Part shown: positions 1-7,689 of the stretch, in pieces
Layout of the letters: the number at the start of each line of letters is the position of its first letter
Position numbering within the stretch: position 1 is the stretch's first letter
Source: Gammaproteobacteria bacterium
GTDB lineage: Bacteria; Pseudomonadota; Gammaproteobacteria; Pseudomonadales; Azotimanducaceae
Direction: 5' to 3'
Assembly: GCA_009846005.1 (NCBI GenBank)
Contig: VXYL01000054.1
Location: 1 to 33,390 of the forward strand
Length of the DNA stretch: 33,390 bases
Position numbers and translations under genes: made by a program
The notes under the pieces: generated by a model
Seen by the model: only the letters and a program-made list of their open reading frames with translations
Databases searched by the model: none
Told to the model about the DNA's origin: nothing

Positions 1-177
1 CGTGTCGACCTTGCGGGGCCTTTGCGGGTCGTCGAGGGTCTTGACCGAAACCAATCGTCGACCACCACGCAGAATGCTCTGAAGCGCACCCCGACGGATC
101 ATCCGCCAGATCGTCGACTCCGACACACCGAGGGTCGTTCCCGCTTCCGGCACGCTAATGAATTGATCGCTAGCCAC
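1..177 (-). CDS. Excisionase/MerR-type helix-turn-helix protein, 3' end cut by the window
   Basis: Reading the minus strand from a GTG at 177 gives 59 codons that run off the window edge. The translation holds a pattern typical of excisionase-family HTH domains (HTH_17): ISVPEAG, then LGVSESTIWRMIRRG, then GRRLVSVKTLDD. The recognition helix is around residues 18-27, followed by the wing. A stop lies in frame 16 codons upstream, and no ATG is available, so GTG is the likely start; no convincing ribosome binding site is seen. It lies 53 bases downstream of the kinase gene on the same strand. Such domains occur in recombination directionality factors and in small regulators; without the C-terminus these cannot be told apart. 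Confidence 0.6.
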   Translation of the reverse strand, partial: MASDQFISVPEAGTTLGVSESTIWRMIRRGALQSILRGGRRLVSVKTLDDPQRPRKVDT

Positions 178-230
178 GGTTCTATGGTCCGGCGTGCTCG
201 GCGGCAGACTCTCAGAGCCCTGTCATCATG

Positions 231-1196
231 TCAACCCATCCACTCCTTCGCTTCGCGTATCGCGTCGTCGATTTCTTCGGTCAAGTCGGTGCCGTGTTCG
301 GGACGTTCGGCCCGCCAGCCTAGATGCACGAGCGTGCGGATCAGAAAGAACAACGGCAGCTTGGTGACATCGGCATCGGAGAACGGACGCCGCTCCCGGT
401 ATCCTTCGATCAGGGCGGCCTGCATGTCGTTGAACCCATCGAGGTCCCGATAGCGGTAGAGCACGACCGCGAGTTCGTAGTGGTGCCACCCGAAGCCGGA
501 GTCGTCGAAGTCGATCAGGTGCAGGCCTTGTTCGCCGACCACGACGTTGTGGGGGTGCAGGTCCGCGTGAATGAGACTGAACGTGTTGGCCGAATCATCA
601 AGGCGCGACAGCTCGTCGGCGACGGCATTGCGGGCGTTACCCAACACACCGCGCTGCGCGGCGTCCAACTGCGGGATGTCCCAAAACGGCCCCCAGAACG
701 CCCGGTCGCCGACGAATCCCTCCACGTCGAAGCGGTGTCGTTGAAAACCGTTGGGCACGGTCCAGGCGGCGGACTGGTTGTGAATGGCGGCGGCGATCCG
801 GCCGATCGCGCGGAAGTGCTCCGGGAAGGTTGACGGTTCACGGTCCATGATGCGGCCCATCAACTCGCCGTCCACCCACTCGAGCAGACCGATGTGGCGT
901 TCGCCGCCGTCGAAGGGCAGGGTGACGTACCCGTCGTCGTCCCGGGTGCGTACCGGCACGGGAACGTCGAGTCCCGCTTCGCGTAGCGCGGCGGTCCAGA
1001 CCTGCTCGGAATCGAGTTCGGCGAGGGTGTGGTAGCCGGGCCGATGGATTCGCAGCACGTACCGCTTATCCGGCCCATCGACGCGGAAGGAGGCGTTCTC
1101 GCTGATCCCGATCGGTTCGAGGTGGGCACCTCCTAGGTCCCACTCGCGCAACGCCTGACGGGCAAGTGCAAGGAGCGCGGCGTTCACTTCAGCCAT
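231..1196 (-). CDS. APH-family small-molecule kinase (phosphotransferase)
   Basis: A 321-residue protein of the aminoglycoside phosphotransferase / homoserine kinase II / hydroxylysine kinase superfamily. The catalytic loop LIHADLHPHN supplies H210, D212 and N217, and LIDFDD (D229) is the metal-binding DFG equivalent. The nucleotide lobe has YVLRI near residue 47, where many relatives carry Lys. Length is normal for the family. It starts with ATG inside the end of the PLP-enzyme gene (8-base overlap ATGGCTGA), so the two are translationally coupled. Known relatives of the partner enzyme cleave phosphorylated amino alcohols, and fused kinase-aminotransferase proteins exist in bacteria. I therefore infer that this kinase phosphorylates the hydroxyl of a small amino compound, making the partner's substrate. 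Antibiotic resistance is unlikely. The exact substrate is unknown. Confidence 0.85.
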   Translation of the reverse strand: MAEVNAALLALARQALREWDLGGAHLEPIGISENASFRVDGPDKRYVLRIHRPGYHTLAELDSEQVWTAALREAGLDVPVPVRTRDDDGYVTLPFDGGERHIGLLEWVDGELMGRIMDREPSTFPEHFRAIGRIAAAIHNQSAAWTVPNGFQRHRFDVEGFVGDRAFWGPFWDIPQLDAAQRGVLGNARNAVADELSRLDDSANTFSLIHADLHPHNVVVGEQGLHLIDFDDSGFGWHHYELAVVLYRYRDLDGFNDMQAALIEGYRERRPFSDADVTKLPLFFLIRTLVHLGWRAERPEHGTDLTEEIDDAIREAKEWMG

Positions 1197-2463
1197 AGAG
1201 CTCTTGCATCGTCTCCGAGAGCGCGTTCGCGAAGCTGTCGGCGTTGTCCTTCGAGAACACCAGGGGCGGGCGGAGCTTCAGGACGTTGCCATGGGATCCG
1301 GCACTGCCGGCCAGGAAGCCCTTTTCCTTGAGACGGTTGACCACCGAACCGACCCCGGCCCGATCCGGCTCCTTCGAGGCTCGGCCTCGGACCCAGTCCA
1401 CGCCAAGCGCGAGGCCGTGTCCGCGGACATCGCCCATGCACTCGTAGTCCGCCTGTAGGTCGACGAGCGCCCGTCGGAGCTCTGCGCCTGCCTCCCGGAC
1501 GTTGTCGAGCAGCTGCCGCTCCTCGAGTTCGTCGAGCACCGCCATGCCTACCGCAGCCTGCAAGGGCGACGACGCGAAGGTGTTGAAGTAGCCTGTCTTC
1601 TCGCGGAAGGCGTCGACGAGTTCGGGACGGGCGACGACGCCGGCGAGCGGAAGTCCGGCACCCATGGGTTTGCCCATGGTCACGATGTCCGGCACGAAAC
1701 CGGTCGTCTCGTAGCCCCACCAGTTGCCGCTACGGCAGAAGCCGGCCTGCACCTCGTCGGCGATGAACACGCCTCCCGCTTCGCGCACGAGTTCGGCGGC
1801 GCGGGCCATGAAGCCCGCGGGAATGTCGGGGATCCCTTCGTTGAAGAGAAGCGAGCAGAGGAACATGCCGGCGAACGGAATGTCGTGGTTCGCGAAGTCC
1901 GTGATCGCGCGGCGCACCTCGTCGAGATAGAGCTCGGTGAGTTGAGATTCCGAGGCTGACTCGTCGATTGGACGGTAGCGCTGCGGGTAGGGGATCGTGT
2001 GAATCTCCGGACTGTTTGCCGCGCCGCGCCGGGACAGCCGTCGCACCTCCGTGCTGTTGCCGTGGTATCCGGCATCCGAACAGACGATGCCTCTCCCGCC
2101 GGTGGCCGCGCGGGCCATGAGAAGGGCGATTTCGCTTGCCTCGGTCCCCGTGCAGCAGAACACGGCCCGACTGAGCGGTTCGGCGTGCAGGCCGGTCAGA
2201 CGCTCGGCGTAGTCCAGGATGCCTTCGTGCAGATAACGGCTATGGACGTTCAGCGTGCCTGCCTGGGTCTGCATGGCCGCGACGACCATGGGATTGGCAT
2301 GCCCCACGCAAGGCACGTTGTTGTACATGTCCATGTACCGTTTCCCGGATGCGTCGATGAGCCAGACGCCCTCGCCGCGGACGATATGCACGGGCTCGGC
2401 ATAGAAGAGCGGCATCCGCTGGCCGAGCAGCCGTTCGCGGCGTTCGAGAAGTTTGGCGTTCAT
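1189..2463 (-). CDS. Class-III PLP enzyme, ethanolamine-phosphate / phosphohydroxylysine phospho-lyase-like
   Basis: A 424-residue class-III aminotransferase fold. The PLP lysine is K265 in TMGKPMGAG, D236 in ADEVQAGF binds the pyridine nitrogen, and CTGTEAS (about 104-110) holds the phosphate. The segments NNVPCVGHANP (48-58) and LNVHSRYLHEGILDYAERL (71-89) closely resemble the animal phospho-lyases ETNPPL/PHYKPL (NNVAHVGH..., SRYLHDNIVDYAQRL as I recall them). This favours elimination of phosphate plus deamination over transamination. The start chosen is the ATG at 2463, because the residues further upstream look like antisense of the neighbour; the ribosome site is weak. It overlaps the kinase gene by 8 bases and is divergent from a dioxygenase gene across 72 bases. 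An ordinary omega-aminotransferase remains possible. Confidence 0.85.
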   Translation of the reverse strand: MNAKLLERRERLLGQRMPLFYAEPVHIVRGEGVWLIDASGKRYMDMYNNVPCVGHANPMVVAAMQTQAGTLNVHSRYLHEGILDYAERLTGLHAEPLSRAVFCCTGTEASEIALLMARAATGGRGIVCSDAGYHGNSTEVRRLSRRGAANSPEIHTIPYPQRYRPIDESASESQLTELYLDEVRRAITDFANHDIPFAGMFLCSLLFNEGIPDIPAGFMARAAELVREAGGVFIADEVQAGFCRSGNWWGYETTGFVPDIVTMGKPMGAGLPLAGVVARPELVDAFREKTGYFNTFASSPLQAAVGMAVLDELEERQLLDNVREAGAELRRALVDLQADYECMGDVRGHGLALGVDWVRGRASKEPDRAGVGSVVNRLKEKGFLAGSAGSHGNVLKLRPPLVFSKDNADSFANALSETMQELYG

Positions 2464-2508
2464 GGCGGCGATGACCTTCGGTGAGGAGGCACGTTTGGGG
2501 ACGAGCGT

Positions 2509-2528
2509 TATAGTACAGGGAGGAGGGG
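2509..2528 (+). promoter_or_regulatory. Possible -10 box and ribosome binding site of the dioxygenase gene
   Basis: In the 72-base divergent gap there is TATAGT at 2509-2514, a fair -10 match, but I see no convincing -35 at the right distance. A strong Shine-Dalgarno, AGGAGGGG at 2521-2528, sits 7 bases before the ATG at 2536 and fixes that start. The -10 and the ribosome site are very close, so a transcript from this box would have a short leader. The promoter part is a guess; the ribosome site is clear. Confidence 0.35.
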
Positions 2529-2535
2529 AGCAACC

Positions 2536-3684
2536 ATGGCAGAACAGTTTGCCGAACGAGTCGTCCGGTTCGAGCGTCCGGAACACTTCCATACGCTGCT
2601 CATCGGCACCGACGGCAGATTCCTCGGGATTGACGGCGACGGCGAGCCGACAAGCTTCGCCGTCGCGGACGACAACGTCATCTGGGATTGGTGCGACGGC
2701 GAGGTGCGGCACGCCACAACGGGTCGGTTGTTGGCCATCGACGACACCGCCGTCGAGGTCGACGGCGAGCGGTTCGCGGTTGCCCATGGGCCCGAGAAGC
2801 TTCCCTCGGAATATCTGCGGACGTTCGAGGACAACGGCTGGGTCTGTCTGACCTGCGTGCTGTCGGACGAAGTCGTCGACGGCTTGCGCAGGGTGGCTTG
2901 CACCGACCAGCACGCCGGTCTTGAACCCAATCGGAGGCGCGTCGCGATCAGCCAACACGTCGCGGTGGCGCAGACCGCCGCCGAGCCGATTTCGCTGTGG
3001 CTGGTTCGCCAGTACATGGGGACGCAGGACATCTCGATGGCCCACTCCCCCGGCATGGCGGTCCTCACCAGGGACGATGGCAAGCGCCCGGTGCAGGGCT
3101 GGCATTCCGACTATCCGTACCATTGGGGCGTTCCCGCGCCGGGCCAGGTGCCGGTGCAGCTGGGTGCCTCGCGTCTCGGCGTGCAGCGCAACGTCTGCGT
3201 GTCCGACTTCACCAAGGTCGGCGGCGCAACCGCGTTCAAGCTCGGATCGCACGCCCGGAACGAGGGACCCCCGGAGGACTGGGGCACCGCCGCCCGCTAC
3301 GCTTCCCGTAGCTATCGTGCCGAGCACGGCCTGCCCTACAACGGCCCCGATGCCGACATCGTCGAGGCGCCCGGTGGCAGCATCATCCTCTACGACGCGC
3401 GGACGTGGCATCGGGCGGGCGTCAACCGCACGGACAACAAGCGTGCGGCGATGCTGCAGGCGATGGTGCCGATGTACGTGATGCCCAAGGTGGACATGAG
3501 CGCGGCGTACAAGCAGTTCGCCGCGAGCCACGTCTACGCGGACATCACGGAACGGGAACGCACGGAATTGGAAGCACTCCTGGTACGACGCCTGCCGGGT
3601 CCGCCGCTGCACGGTGCGCTGGGTACCGACCCGGAATTGGTTGCCTTGGTCCGGAAGGAGGACGGAGGACGGACGGGCTACTGA
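2536..3684 (+). CDS. Phytanoyl-CoA dioxygenase (PhyH)-family oxygenase with N-terminal extension
   Basis: A 382-residue Fe(II)/2-oxoglutarate-dependent oxygenase. The iron triad is H190 and D192 in GWHSDYP plus H292 in TWHRAG; R303 is placed to bind the 2-oxoglutarate carboxylate. The family hydroxylates small molecules or acyl-CoAs in the cytoplasm. About 85 extra residues precede the catalytic part. They look beta-rich and repetitive (GTDGRFLGID, then DDNVIWDW, then GRLLAIDD) and are not part of the usual PhyH core. Upstream and divergent lie a kinase and a phospho-lyase, so the oxygenase might create the hydroxyl that the kinase uses, but this is speculation. The gene ends 10 bases from the convergent rpoN. 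The substrate cannot be read from the sequence. Confidence 0.85.
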   Translation: MAEQFAERVVRFERPEHFHTLLIGTDGRFLGIDGDGEPTSFAVADDNVIWDWCDGEVRHATTGRLLAIDDTAVEVDGERFAVAHGPEKLPSEYLRTFEDNGWVCLTCVLSDEVVDGLRRVACTDQHAGLEPNRRRVAISQHVAVAQTAAEPISLWLVRQYMGTQDISMAHSPGMAVLTRDDGKRPVQGWHSDYPYHWGVPAPGQVPVQLGASRLGVQRNVCVSDFTKVGGATAFKLGSHARNEGPPEDWGTAARYASRSYRAEHGLPYNGPDADIVEAPGGSIILYDARTWHRAGVNRTDNKRAAMLQAMVPMYVMPKVDMSAAYKQFAASHVYADITERERTELEALLVRRLPGPPLHGALGTDPELVALVRKEDGGRTGY

Positions 3685-3694
3685 CCCGACCTCG

Positions 3695-5224
3695 CTACAC
3701 CAACCGACGGCGCTCGTTGGACGGCGGAATCGCCATCGACTCGCGGTACTTGGCCACCGTGCGGCGTGCAACCCGGATATCTCGTTCCATGAGAACGGCG
3801 GCGATCTTGCTGTCGGAGAGAGGCTTCTTCGGGTCTTCCTGCGAGGTGAGTTTGCGGATCAAGGCGCGAATGGCCGTACTCGACACCTCGCCACCATTGA
3901 CCGTGCCGACGTGGCTGGAGAAGAAGTACTTGAGCTCGAAGATGCCGCGTGGCGTTTCCATGTATTTGCGTGTGGTGACGCGGGAAACGGTGGACTCGTG
4001 GCGGTCCACTGCGCCCGCGATGTCGGCCAGCACTAACGGCTGCATGGCCTCTTCGCCGTGTTCGAGGAAACCGACCTGACGTTCGACGATGGATGCCGCG
4101 ACCTTGAGGAGCGTCTCGTTGCGGTACTCGAGGTTCTTCAGGAACCACTTGGCGTCTTGCAGGTTGTCCTTCAGGTACTGGTTGGCAGCGCTCGCGTCGC
4201 CACGCCGGATCATGCCGGCATAGCTGTCGTTGATGTGTACGCGAGGTGCCGAGTCCCGGTTCAACTCCACCGTCCAGCGACCGTTGCGCTTGGTGACGAG
4301 CACATCCGGCTCGACGTACTCGATACCCCCGCTGCCGATGCTGCCGCCGGGACGCGGGTTGAGGGAACGTATCAGGGTCATGACGTCGACGAGTTCGCGC
4401 TCGCCGAGCCCGACTCTGCGGGCGAGGCCGACAAAGTCGCGGCCGGCCAGCAGCGCGAAGTGGTCCCGAACGAGACCGATCGCTTCGGTTCGCATCGGCG
4501 TGTCCGGGGGCAGTTGGAATAGCTGGAGTAGCAGGCATTCGCGCAGATCGCGGGCGGCCACGCCGGGCGGGTCGAACGTCTGCACGAGCTTGATCACGGC
4601 TTCCATCTCATCGACCTCGAATCCGATCTCGGGGTCGATGGCATCGGCCAATTCGGCTGCGGATGCGGTGAGCATGCCGTCATCGTCGATGTTGCCGATG
4701 ACCATGTGCGCGGCCGCCCTGTCCCGTTCCGACAACGGTGCTAGATTCAGTTGCCAGAGCAGGTGATCGAGGAGCGTGTCCTCGGCGCTGTTACGCTCTT
4801 CGAAGCCGTTGTTTTCTTCGGGACTGGGACCGGATGCCCCCCGTGGCGGTTGGTAGACGTCGTCCCAGGTGACATCCACGGGCAGATCCTCCGGAATCTC
4901 TTCGATGGATCCCGGCGTCTCGGCGGCGTCGGTGTCGAACGCCACGTCCGCGCCTTCGAGGTCAGTGCCGTCACTCGCCGCCGAAGGATCTTCGCGGTCG
5001 TTCGTCGGATCGTCGCCGTTGTAGTCGAACGCATCCTCCCCGTCGGCTGACGCCGGCACCTCGTCGCCTTCCTCGACGAGGTCCAGCATGGGGTTCGCCT
5101 CGATGGTTTGGCGAACCTCGGTCTTGAGCTCCAGGGCGGAGAGTTGCATCAGCCGGATTGCCTGCTGCAACTGCGGCGTCATCGCCAGCTGCTGGCCCAT
5201 GCGCAGGGCAAGCGTCTGTTTCAT
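3695..5224 (-). CDS. rpoN: RNA polymerase sigma-54 factor RpoN
   Basis: A 509-residue sigma-54. The N-terminal activator-interacting region I is Gln- and Leu-rich (LALRMGQQLAMTPQLQQAI). It is followed by a very acidic region II (about 52-115), the core-binding domain, the HTH around ESTVSRVTTRKY, and the C-terminal RpoN box ARRTVAKYRESMAIPPSNERR that reads the -24 element. It directs transcription from -24/-12 promoters with AAA+ activators. The ATG at 5224 overlaps the lptB stop (TGATG), so it is chosen over the GTG one codon upstream. It is the last gene of the lpt operon. The usual downstream genes hpf, ptsN and rapZ are not here; instead a convergent dioxygenase gene ends 10 bases away. 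Confidence 0.98.
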   Translation of the reverse strand: MKQTLALRMGQQLAMTPQLQQAIRLMQLSALELKTEVRQTIEANPMLDLVEEGDEVPASADGEDAFDYNGDDPTNDREDPSAASDGTDLEGADVAFDTDAAETPGSIEEIPEDLPVDVTWDDVYQPPRGASGPSPEENNGFEERNSAEDTLLDHLLWQLNLAPLSERDRAAAHMVIGNIDDDGMLTASAAELADAIDPEIGFEVDEMEAVIKLVQTFDPPGVAARDLRECLLLQLFQLPPDTPMRTEAIGLVRDHFALLAGRDFVGLARRVGLGERELVDVMTLIRSLNPRPGGSIGSGGIEYVEPDVLVTKRNGRWTVELNRDSAPRVHINDSYAGMIRRGDASAANQYLKDNLQDAKWFLKNLEYRNETLLKVAASIVERQVGFLEHGEEAMQPLVLADIAGAVDRHESTVSRVTTRKYMETPRGIFELKYFFSSHVGTVNGGEVSSTAIRALIRKLTSQEDPKKPLSDSKIAAVLMERDIRVARRTVAKYRESMAIPPSNERRRLV

Positions 5225-5970
5225 CACAATTCGAACATCTCGCCGAGATAGACCCGCCGTACGGTCTCGTTGGATAGTATGGCTTCGGGGTTGCCCTCGG
5301 CAATGAGGTGGCCCTCGTTGACGATATAGGCACGATCGCAGATGTCGAGGGTCTCGCGGACATTGTGATCGGTGATCAGAACGCCGATGTTGCGCTCCGC
5401 GAGGGCACGGATTTCCTGTTTGAGGTTGTCGACGGAGATCGGGTCGACCCCCGCGAAGGGTTCGTCGAGGAGCATGAACCGCGGTTCGCCCGCCAACGCA
5501 CGGGCGATTTCGACCCGTCGGCGCTCCCCTCCCGAGAGGCGCTCGCCGATGTTGTCGCGGATGTTCTCGAGGCGCAGGTCGCGGAGCAGGTCTGAAACCA
5601 GCGCGCGTTGCGCGGCCCTGCCCAGGTCGGAGCGCAGTTCCGCCACGGCGAGGAGGTTCTGCTCGACGTTGAGCTTGCGAAACACGCTGGCTTCCTGCGG
5701 GAGGTAGCCGATGCCCGCCCGCGCGCGCTCGTGCATCGGTGCGCGGCTTAGGTCTTCGTCGTCGATGCGGATGCTTCCCGAGTCTGCCTTCACGAGTCCG
5801 AGAATCATGTAGAACGAGGTCGTCTTGCCGGCACCGTTCGGACCGAGCAGACCGACAACTTCGCCGCTGTCGACGGCCAGTCCGACCCCTTCGACGGCGC
5901 TACGGCCGCGGTAGCGTTTCGACAGGCCGGTCACCGTCAGGCGAGACCGGCGATTGGCCTTGGCTGCCAT
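5224..5970 (-). CDS. lptB: LPS transport ABC ATPase LptB
   Basis: A 248-residue cytoplasmic ATPase that powers extraction of lipopolysaccharide from the inner membrane with LptF/LptG. All ABC motifs are intact: Walker [10 protein letters not shown]-loop LPQE, signature LSGGE, Walker [14 protein letters not shown] and H-loop ITDHNV. The start is placed at the ATG at 5970, 2 bases after the lptA stop (TGATCATG). The frame stays open 23 codons further upstream, but that stretch overlaps the lptA 3' end and has no family counterpart. Its stop overlaps the rpoN start, so expression of the two is coupled. lptF and lptG lie outside the window, as is usual. Confidence 0.97.
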   Translation of the reverse strand: MAAKANRRSRLTVTGLSKRYRGRSAVEGVGLAVDSGEVVGLLGPNGAGKTTSFYMILGLVKADSGSIRIDDEDLSRAPMHERARAGIGYLPQEASVFRKLNVEQNLLAVAELRSDLGRAAQRALVSDLLRDLRLENIRDNIGERLSGGERRRVEIARALAGEPRFMLLDEPFAGVDPISVDNLKQEIRALAERNIGVLITDHNVRETLDICDRAYIVNEGHLIAEGNPEAILSNETVRRVYLGEMFEL

Positions 5971-5972
5971 GA

Positions 5973-6503
5973 TCAATCGGGACTCGGTCCTGACGCGCCC
6001 GGCAGGGCGCGCGGTTGAGGGTGGCGTTCGTATTGGCATCCGTCCCGGCAGACGACGCCGTTCGTCTTCATGTCCCAGATGATCGTGCCGCCGGCGTAGT
6101 CCGCTTCGGGCGTGGACAGGAAGGCGTCGCCCGTGAGTTTGATCTGTTCCTCGGCGATGCTGTAGTCGACGGTCCGAGCGTGGGCGCGGACGAATGGCTC
6201 GCCGGCGTTGATCCGCTGCCGGAACCGCACTGGCGTGCCTTCTGCGCCGGTGGCCACGACGCGATTCAGCTTGCCCTCGCGCTTGGTCGCCCTCACCCGC
6301 GCTGCTTCGACGCGCAACGTGCCTTGTTGGATCTGGACATTGCCAGACAACTCGATGGTGCCGTTGGGGTCGTCGTTGTACGTACCGCTGTCCGCGTCGA
6401 CCACGAGCGGCTGCTCGGCGTCCTCGGGCAATCCCAAGAGCGGCGAGCAGACCAGCGCGACAAGGAGCGCGGCGGCGCGCCAGCCGAAGCGCTTGCGCTG
6501 CAC
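5973..6503 (-). CDS. lptA: Periplasmic LPS-bridge protein LptA
   Basis: A 176-residue exported protein of the OstA/LptA beta-jellyroll family, which forms the periplasmic bridge carrying lipopolysaccharide from LptC to LptD. Conserved features are [11 protein letters not shown], the [17 protein letters not shown] strand pair and [10 protein letters not shown] signal peptide is clear from the GTG at 6503: basic residues QRKRFGWR, a hydrophobic run, and cleavage near LLGLPED. This GTG lies one base after the lptC stop (TGAGGTG), so I prefer it to the TTG at 6542, which would overlap lptC by 38 bases and put 13 residues before the signal. Two cysteines near the C-terminus (CRDGC) are unusual for the family. 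Confidence 0.92.
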   Translation of the reverse strand: MQRKRFGWRAAALLVALVCSPLLGLPEDAEQPLVVDADSGTYNDDPNGTIELSGNVQIQQGTLRVEAARVRATKREGKLNRVVATGAEGTPVRFRQRINAGEPFVRAHARTVDYSIAEEQIKLTGDAFLSTPEADYAGGTIIWDMKTNGVVCRDGCQYERHPQPRALPGASGPSPD

Positions 6504-6504
6504 C

Positions 6505-7143
6505 TCAGCGGCGAGTGGCGGTCTGCTGGTCCGGTCGAGCAACGATGGATACCCGCTGGCTGGCCGAGGAAAAAAGCGTCAGACGTCCGCTTGCCAAGTC
6601 AGCTTCGAAACCGGCGACGCGAGCGCTGACCGTGTCGGTCTCGATCATAGCAGTTTGCTCTGCCTTGGCCTGCTGGCGAGCCGGGTACAGCGTGAGCGCT
6701 TCGGTGCGGATTCTCGTGTACGCGCCGCCGCCGCGATCCTGCGTCAGGGTCACGTCACCGCGGAGTTCGACACGCTCCTCGTCGGTGCCGGCAGCCGCGC
6801 GCACTTCCCCGCGCTGCGACTCCATGCGCCAAGGCAACCCGTCGGCGTCGTGCAACTCGAGAAGTGGCGCTTGCAGCGTAGATCGTCCCGCGGCGTCGAA
6901 GTGGCTGATTCCGTCCGCACGCAGGCGGTACTCGATGCCGCCGTCGTCGCGGAACTGCGTGATCGTGCCTGCCTCGACGAAGGCGTCCGGCTCGTCGGCG
7001 AGTTCGGGCGGCAGGGGTGGCTCGTCTTCCTCGCCCGGACCAAGCACCATCGAGATGCCCGCAAAGCCCGCCACGGCGACGGCCACGACGCCCCACCTGA
7101 CCAGCGTCCTCGGCGGGTTCGTATCAATGGGTGCGTCTTTCAT
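6505..7143 (-). CDS. lptC: LPS export protein LptC
   Basis: A 212-residue bitopic protein, a little longer than the E. coli one (about 190). A single N-terminal membrane helix (about residues 15-34) follows a short cytoplasmic head, then comes an acidic-proline linker (GEEDEPPLPPEL). The periplasmic beta-jellyroll starts at AGTITQFRDDGGIEYRLRA, the typical LptC pattern, and continues with GDVTLTQD. It receives lipopolysaccharide from LptBFG and hands it to LptA. It starts with ATG 15 bases after kdsC and ends one base before the lptA GTG. Sequence similarity in this family is low, so gene order contributes much of the confidence. Confidence 0.92.
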   Translation of the reverse strand: MKDAPIDTNPPRTLVRWGVVAVAVAGFAGISMVLGPGEEDEPPLPPELADEPDAFVEAGTITQFRDDGGIEYRLRADGISHFDAAGRSTLQAPLLELHDADGLPWRMESQRGEVRAAAGTDEERVELRGDVTLTQDRGGGAYTRIRTEALTLYPARQQAKAEQTAMIETDTVSARVAGFEADLASGRLTLFSSASQRVSIVARPDQQTATRR

Positions 7144-7158
7144 GCGATGACGCTCGGG

Positions 7159-7689
7159 TTAGCTCGAGCGCGCGGCAATGACCAGGTCGCAGATTTCGCG
7201 TACCGCCCCGTACCCTCCGCGGTTTGCGGTCACGTAGTCGGCTTGGCGGACGACGTCGGGATGCGCATTGACGACGCCTATCGACACACCGACGTGACCG
7301 AACACGGCGAGGTCGGCGAGATCGTCGCCGGCAAAGGCCATGTGGTTGACGGCTATGCCGGTTCGGCGTGCAAGTTCGTCGAGCGTCGCAAGCTTGTCCG
7401 CCACGCCGTCAAAGAAATAGGGGACGCCGAGTTCCGTTGCGCGGCGGGCGACGGCTTCGGATGTTCTTCCGGTGACGATGGCAATGGGCACGCCCGATGC
7501 CATGAGTCGCTGCATGGCGCTACCGTCCTGGGTGTTGAACGCTTTGAGCTCCACGTTGTCTGGCCCGTAGTAGAGCCGTCCATCGGTTAGCACCCCGTCG
7601 ACATCGAGCCCGAGCAGGCGAACGTTGCGCAGCCGACGCAGAACCTCGTTCGGCACGGGAGTCTCGGCCATGCGACGGTCCACCGTCAT
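7159..7689 (-). CDS. kdsC: 3-deoxy-D-manno-octulosonate 8-phosphate phosphatase KdsC
   Basis: A 176-residue HAD phosphatase without a cap domain, which works as a tetramer in this family. It removes phosphate from KDO-8-phosphate, the last step before CMP activation in LPS core synthesis. Motif I LLGLDVDGVLTDG gives the two catalytic aspartates, motif II is IVTGR, the motif III lysine lies in GVADKL, and motif IV is FAGDDLADL. The ATG at 7689 overlaps the exchanger stop (ATGA), which supports coupling. A second ATG at 7671 is possible and would shorten the N-terminus by six residues. The isomerase gene kdsD, which normally precedes kdsC, is absent here. Confidence 0.96.
   Translation of the reverse strand: MTVDRRMAETPVPNEVLRRLRNVRLLGLDVDGVLTDGRLYYGPDNVELKAFNTQDGSAMQRLMASGVPIAIVTGRTSEAVARRATELGVPYFFDGVADKLATLDELARRTGIAVNHMAFAGDDLADLAVFGHVGVSIGVVNAHPDVVRQADYVTANRGGYGAVREICDLVIAARSS

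Noticed and set aside
1189-3771. An open frame of 860 codons running through the PLP-enzyme gene and antisense to the dioxygenase gene
   Set aside because: Only the part from the ATG at 2463 looks like a protein family; the upstream half is antisense of the dioxygenase gene and has no recognisable pattern.
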